Assembly (NCBI RefSeq): GCF_000188055.2
Contig: NZ_AEUZ02000001.1
Coordinates: 1,440,001 to 1,504,000 of the forward strand
Direction of reading: 5' to 3'
Length of the DNA: 64,000 bases
Origin: Streptococcus urinalis 2285-97
GTDB lineage: Bacteria > Bacillota > Bacilli > Lactobacillales > Streptococcaceae
This document shows positions 63,134 through 64,000 of this stretch, piece by piece. The notes under the pieces are model-generated. The model was not told where the DNA came from. It did no database searches and saw only the letters and a list, made by a program, of their open reading frames with translations. The first letter of the stretch is position 1. Each line of letters opens with the position of its first letter. The translations under genes were made by a program, and so were the position numbers.

Positions 63134-63697
63134 ATGACAATGAAAGCAAAAACAACAAAAGTGATCACTGGTAAAAACACACGCTTCAGCTACTTGAATG
63201 CCAATGAACCAAAATCCATCAATGGAAGTACACCAAAGTACAGTGTCTCCCTCATCATTCCAAAGGATGATATTGAGACCATCGATAAAATCAAAGCAGC
63301 AATTGAACTTGCCTACAAGGAAGGCGAATCTAAGCTCAAAGGTAATGGAAAATCTGTCCCAGCACTTTCTATCCTTAAAACACCGCTTCGTGACGGAGAC
63401 TTAGAACGCCCTGATGACGAGGCTTATCGCAATGCTTACTTCGTCAATGCCAACTCGCCACATAAGCCTGGGATCGTTGACGGTAATCGCCAAGAGATTA
63501 TCGATACTTCTGAGCTTTACTCAGGCATCTATGGTCGTGCGTCTATCTCCTTCTATGCCTTTAACTCTAACGGTAACAAGGGAATTGCTTGTGGACTTAA
63601 CAACCTGCAAAAACTCCGTGACGGAGAACCACTTGGTGGACGTACTCGTGCAGAAGACGACTTTGCGACCGATGATGACGATGATTTCTTGAACTAG
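63134..63697 (+). CDS. DUF2815 ssDNA-binding-like protein
   Basis: A 187-residue protein of the DUF2815 family (VITGKNTRFSYLNANEP, KYSVSLIIPKDD, RPGD-like segments, YGRASISFYAFNSNGNKGIACGLNN). It ends in a very acidic tail (FATDDDDDFLN), as in SSB proteins. It likely coats ssDNA in phage replication. The start at 63134 follows GAGGA; it lies 4 bases after DUF2800. Confidence 0.85.
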   Translation: MTMKAKTTKVITGKNTRFSYLNANEPKSINGSTPKYSVSLIIPKDDIETIDKIKAAIELAYKEGESKLKGNGKSVPALSILKTPLRDGDLERPDDEAYRNAYFVNANSPHKPGIVDGNRQEIIDTSELYSGIYGRASISFYAFNSNGNKGIACGLNNLQKLRDGEPLGGRTRAEDDFATDDDDDFLN

Positions 63698-63722
63698 GAT
63701 GATCGTATCAGATAATACTTCT

Positions 63723-63747
63723 GGTGGCAGCACTCCTGCCACCTTTT
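63723..63747 (+). terminator. hairpin between DUF2815 and polymerase genes
   Basis: GGTGGCAG-cactc-CTGCCACC followed by T4 on the plus strand. The short T-run suggests an attenuator or mRNA-processing hairpin more than a full terminator. Confidence 0.55.
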
Positions 63748-63768
63748 ATGAAAGGACAAGAATGGAAA

Positions 63769-64000
63769 ATGAAAGAATTGAGTATTGATATCGAAACATA
63801 TTCAGAAGTTGATTTACGAAAATCTGGTGTCTACCGCTATGCAGAAGATCCTTCCTTTGAAATCCTTCTTCTTGCCGTATCAATCGACAATGGACCAGTG
63901 AGGGTTTATGACTTAACCATGGAAGAACTTCCCAAAGAGATTATTCAGGCTCTCGTTGATGACACTATTATTAAGTGGGCTTTTAATGCTTCCTTTGAGC
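63769..64000 (+). CDS. phage family A DNA polymerase (start only)
   Basis: The visible 77 residues read MKELSIDIETYSEVDLRKSG, then VYRYAEDPSFEILLLAVSID, a DnaQ-like 3'-5' exonuclease start with DIET (catalytic Asp and Glu). This matches the N-terminus of DNA polymerase I-type phage enzymes that follow DUF2815. An in-frame ATG at 63748 is possible, but 63769 fits the family start. The gene continues outside the window. Confidence 0.85.
   Translation, partial: MKELSIDIETYSEVDLRKSGVYRYAEDPSFEILLLAVSIDNGPVRVYDLTMEELPKEIIQALVDDTIIKWAFNASFE

Overview
The window is a streptococcal chromosome segment whose right half is the left part of an integrated tailed-phage genome. The Streptococcus call rests on gene content and order: lgt-hprK, tex-sprT, a pnpR-pnpS-pstSCAB-phoU cluster, an SPJ_0845-type micro-protein, and two HAD genes followed by ftsY. 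The species cannot be fixed from the sequence alone; a pyogenic-group species is plausible. No rRNA, tRNA, CRISPR array or insertion sequence was found.

Chromosome (1-about 26.8 kb, AT-rich). An SDR pseudogene runs off the left edge beside an unusual Amt-family transporter. Then come a flavoprotein oxidoreductase, a YdbC/PC4 protein, the two U32-family tRNA-hydroxylation proteins (TrhP1/TrhP2-like), and a brnQ gene carrying two opposite single-base homopolymer indels. A DUF948/YtxH pair, lgt, hprK, a PspC protein, sprT and tex follow. The phosphate cluster comes next, with PHO-box-like repeats in front of pstS and a hairpin behind it. A luciferase-like oxidoreductase, a VOC protein, a two-gene permease operon (DUF318 plus TIGR03943), ftsY and two Cof-type HAD phosphatases complete this part. 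In streptococci smc normally lies just upstream of these HAD genes; here a prophage lies there instead.

Prophage (about 26.8 kb to beyond 64 kb, visibly less AT-rich). Read from its left end, mostly on the minus strand: two tandem serine recombinases, a small acidic protein and an HTH/zinc-finger protein; an endolysin (amidase-SH3-LysM-CHAP) and holin; DUF859, Tal, Dit and tape-measure proteins; the gpG/gpGT pair with a programmed -1 frameshift site; head-tail proteins, HK97 capsid, ClpP-like protease and portal; a toxin-antitoxin pair; TerL (probable CTG start) and TerS. Next is a DNA-modification segment: an m5C methyltransferase cut by a stop codon before motif X, an HNH/AP2 homing-type endonuclease, a ParB-methyltransferase fusion, a second HTH/zinc-finger paralogue, a second toxin-antitoxin pair on the opposite strand, HNH nuclease and a shortened MetK. 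Further right are a late-type HTH regulator, SNF2 helicase, VRR-NUC and D5-type primase. A divergent block follows on the plus strand: a 37-aa protein, a 107-aa protein, DUF2800, DUF2815 and the start of a family A DNA polymerase.

The most notable unexplained signals are non-coding. (1) Seven TGAACT sites spaced exactly 11 bp apart sit just upstream of an extended -10 promoter, at the junction of the replication and late modules. (2) A leader element of roughly 50-75 bp recurs in front of three prophage genes. (3) A gapless 64-nt leader is shared by two small-protein genes. (4) Nested inverted repeats lie downstream of the primase.
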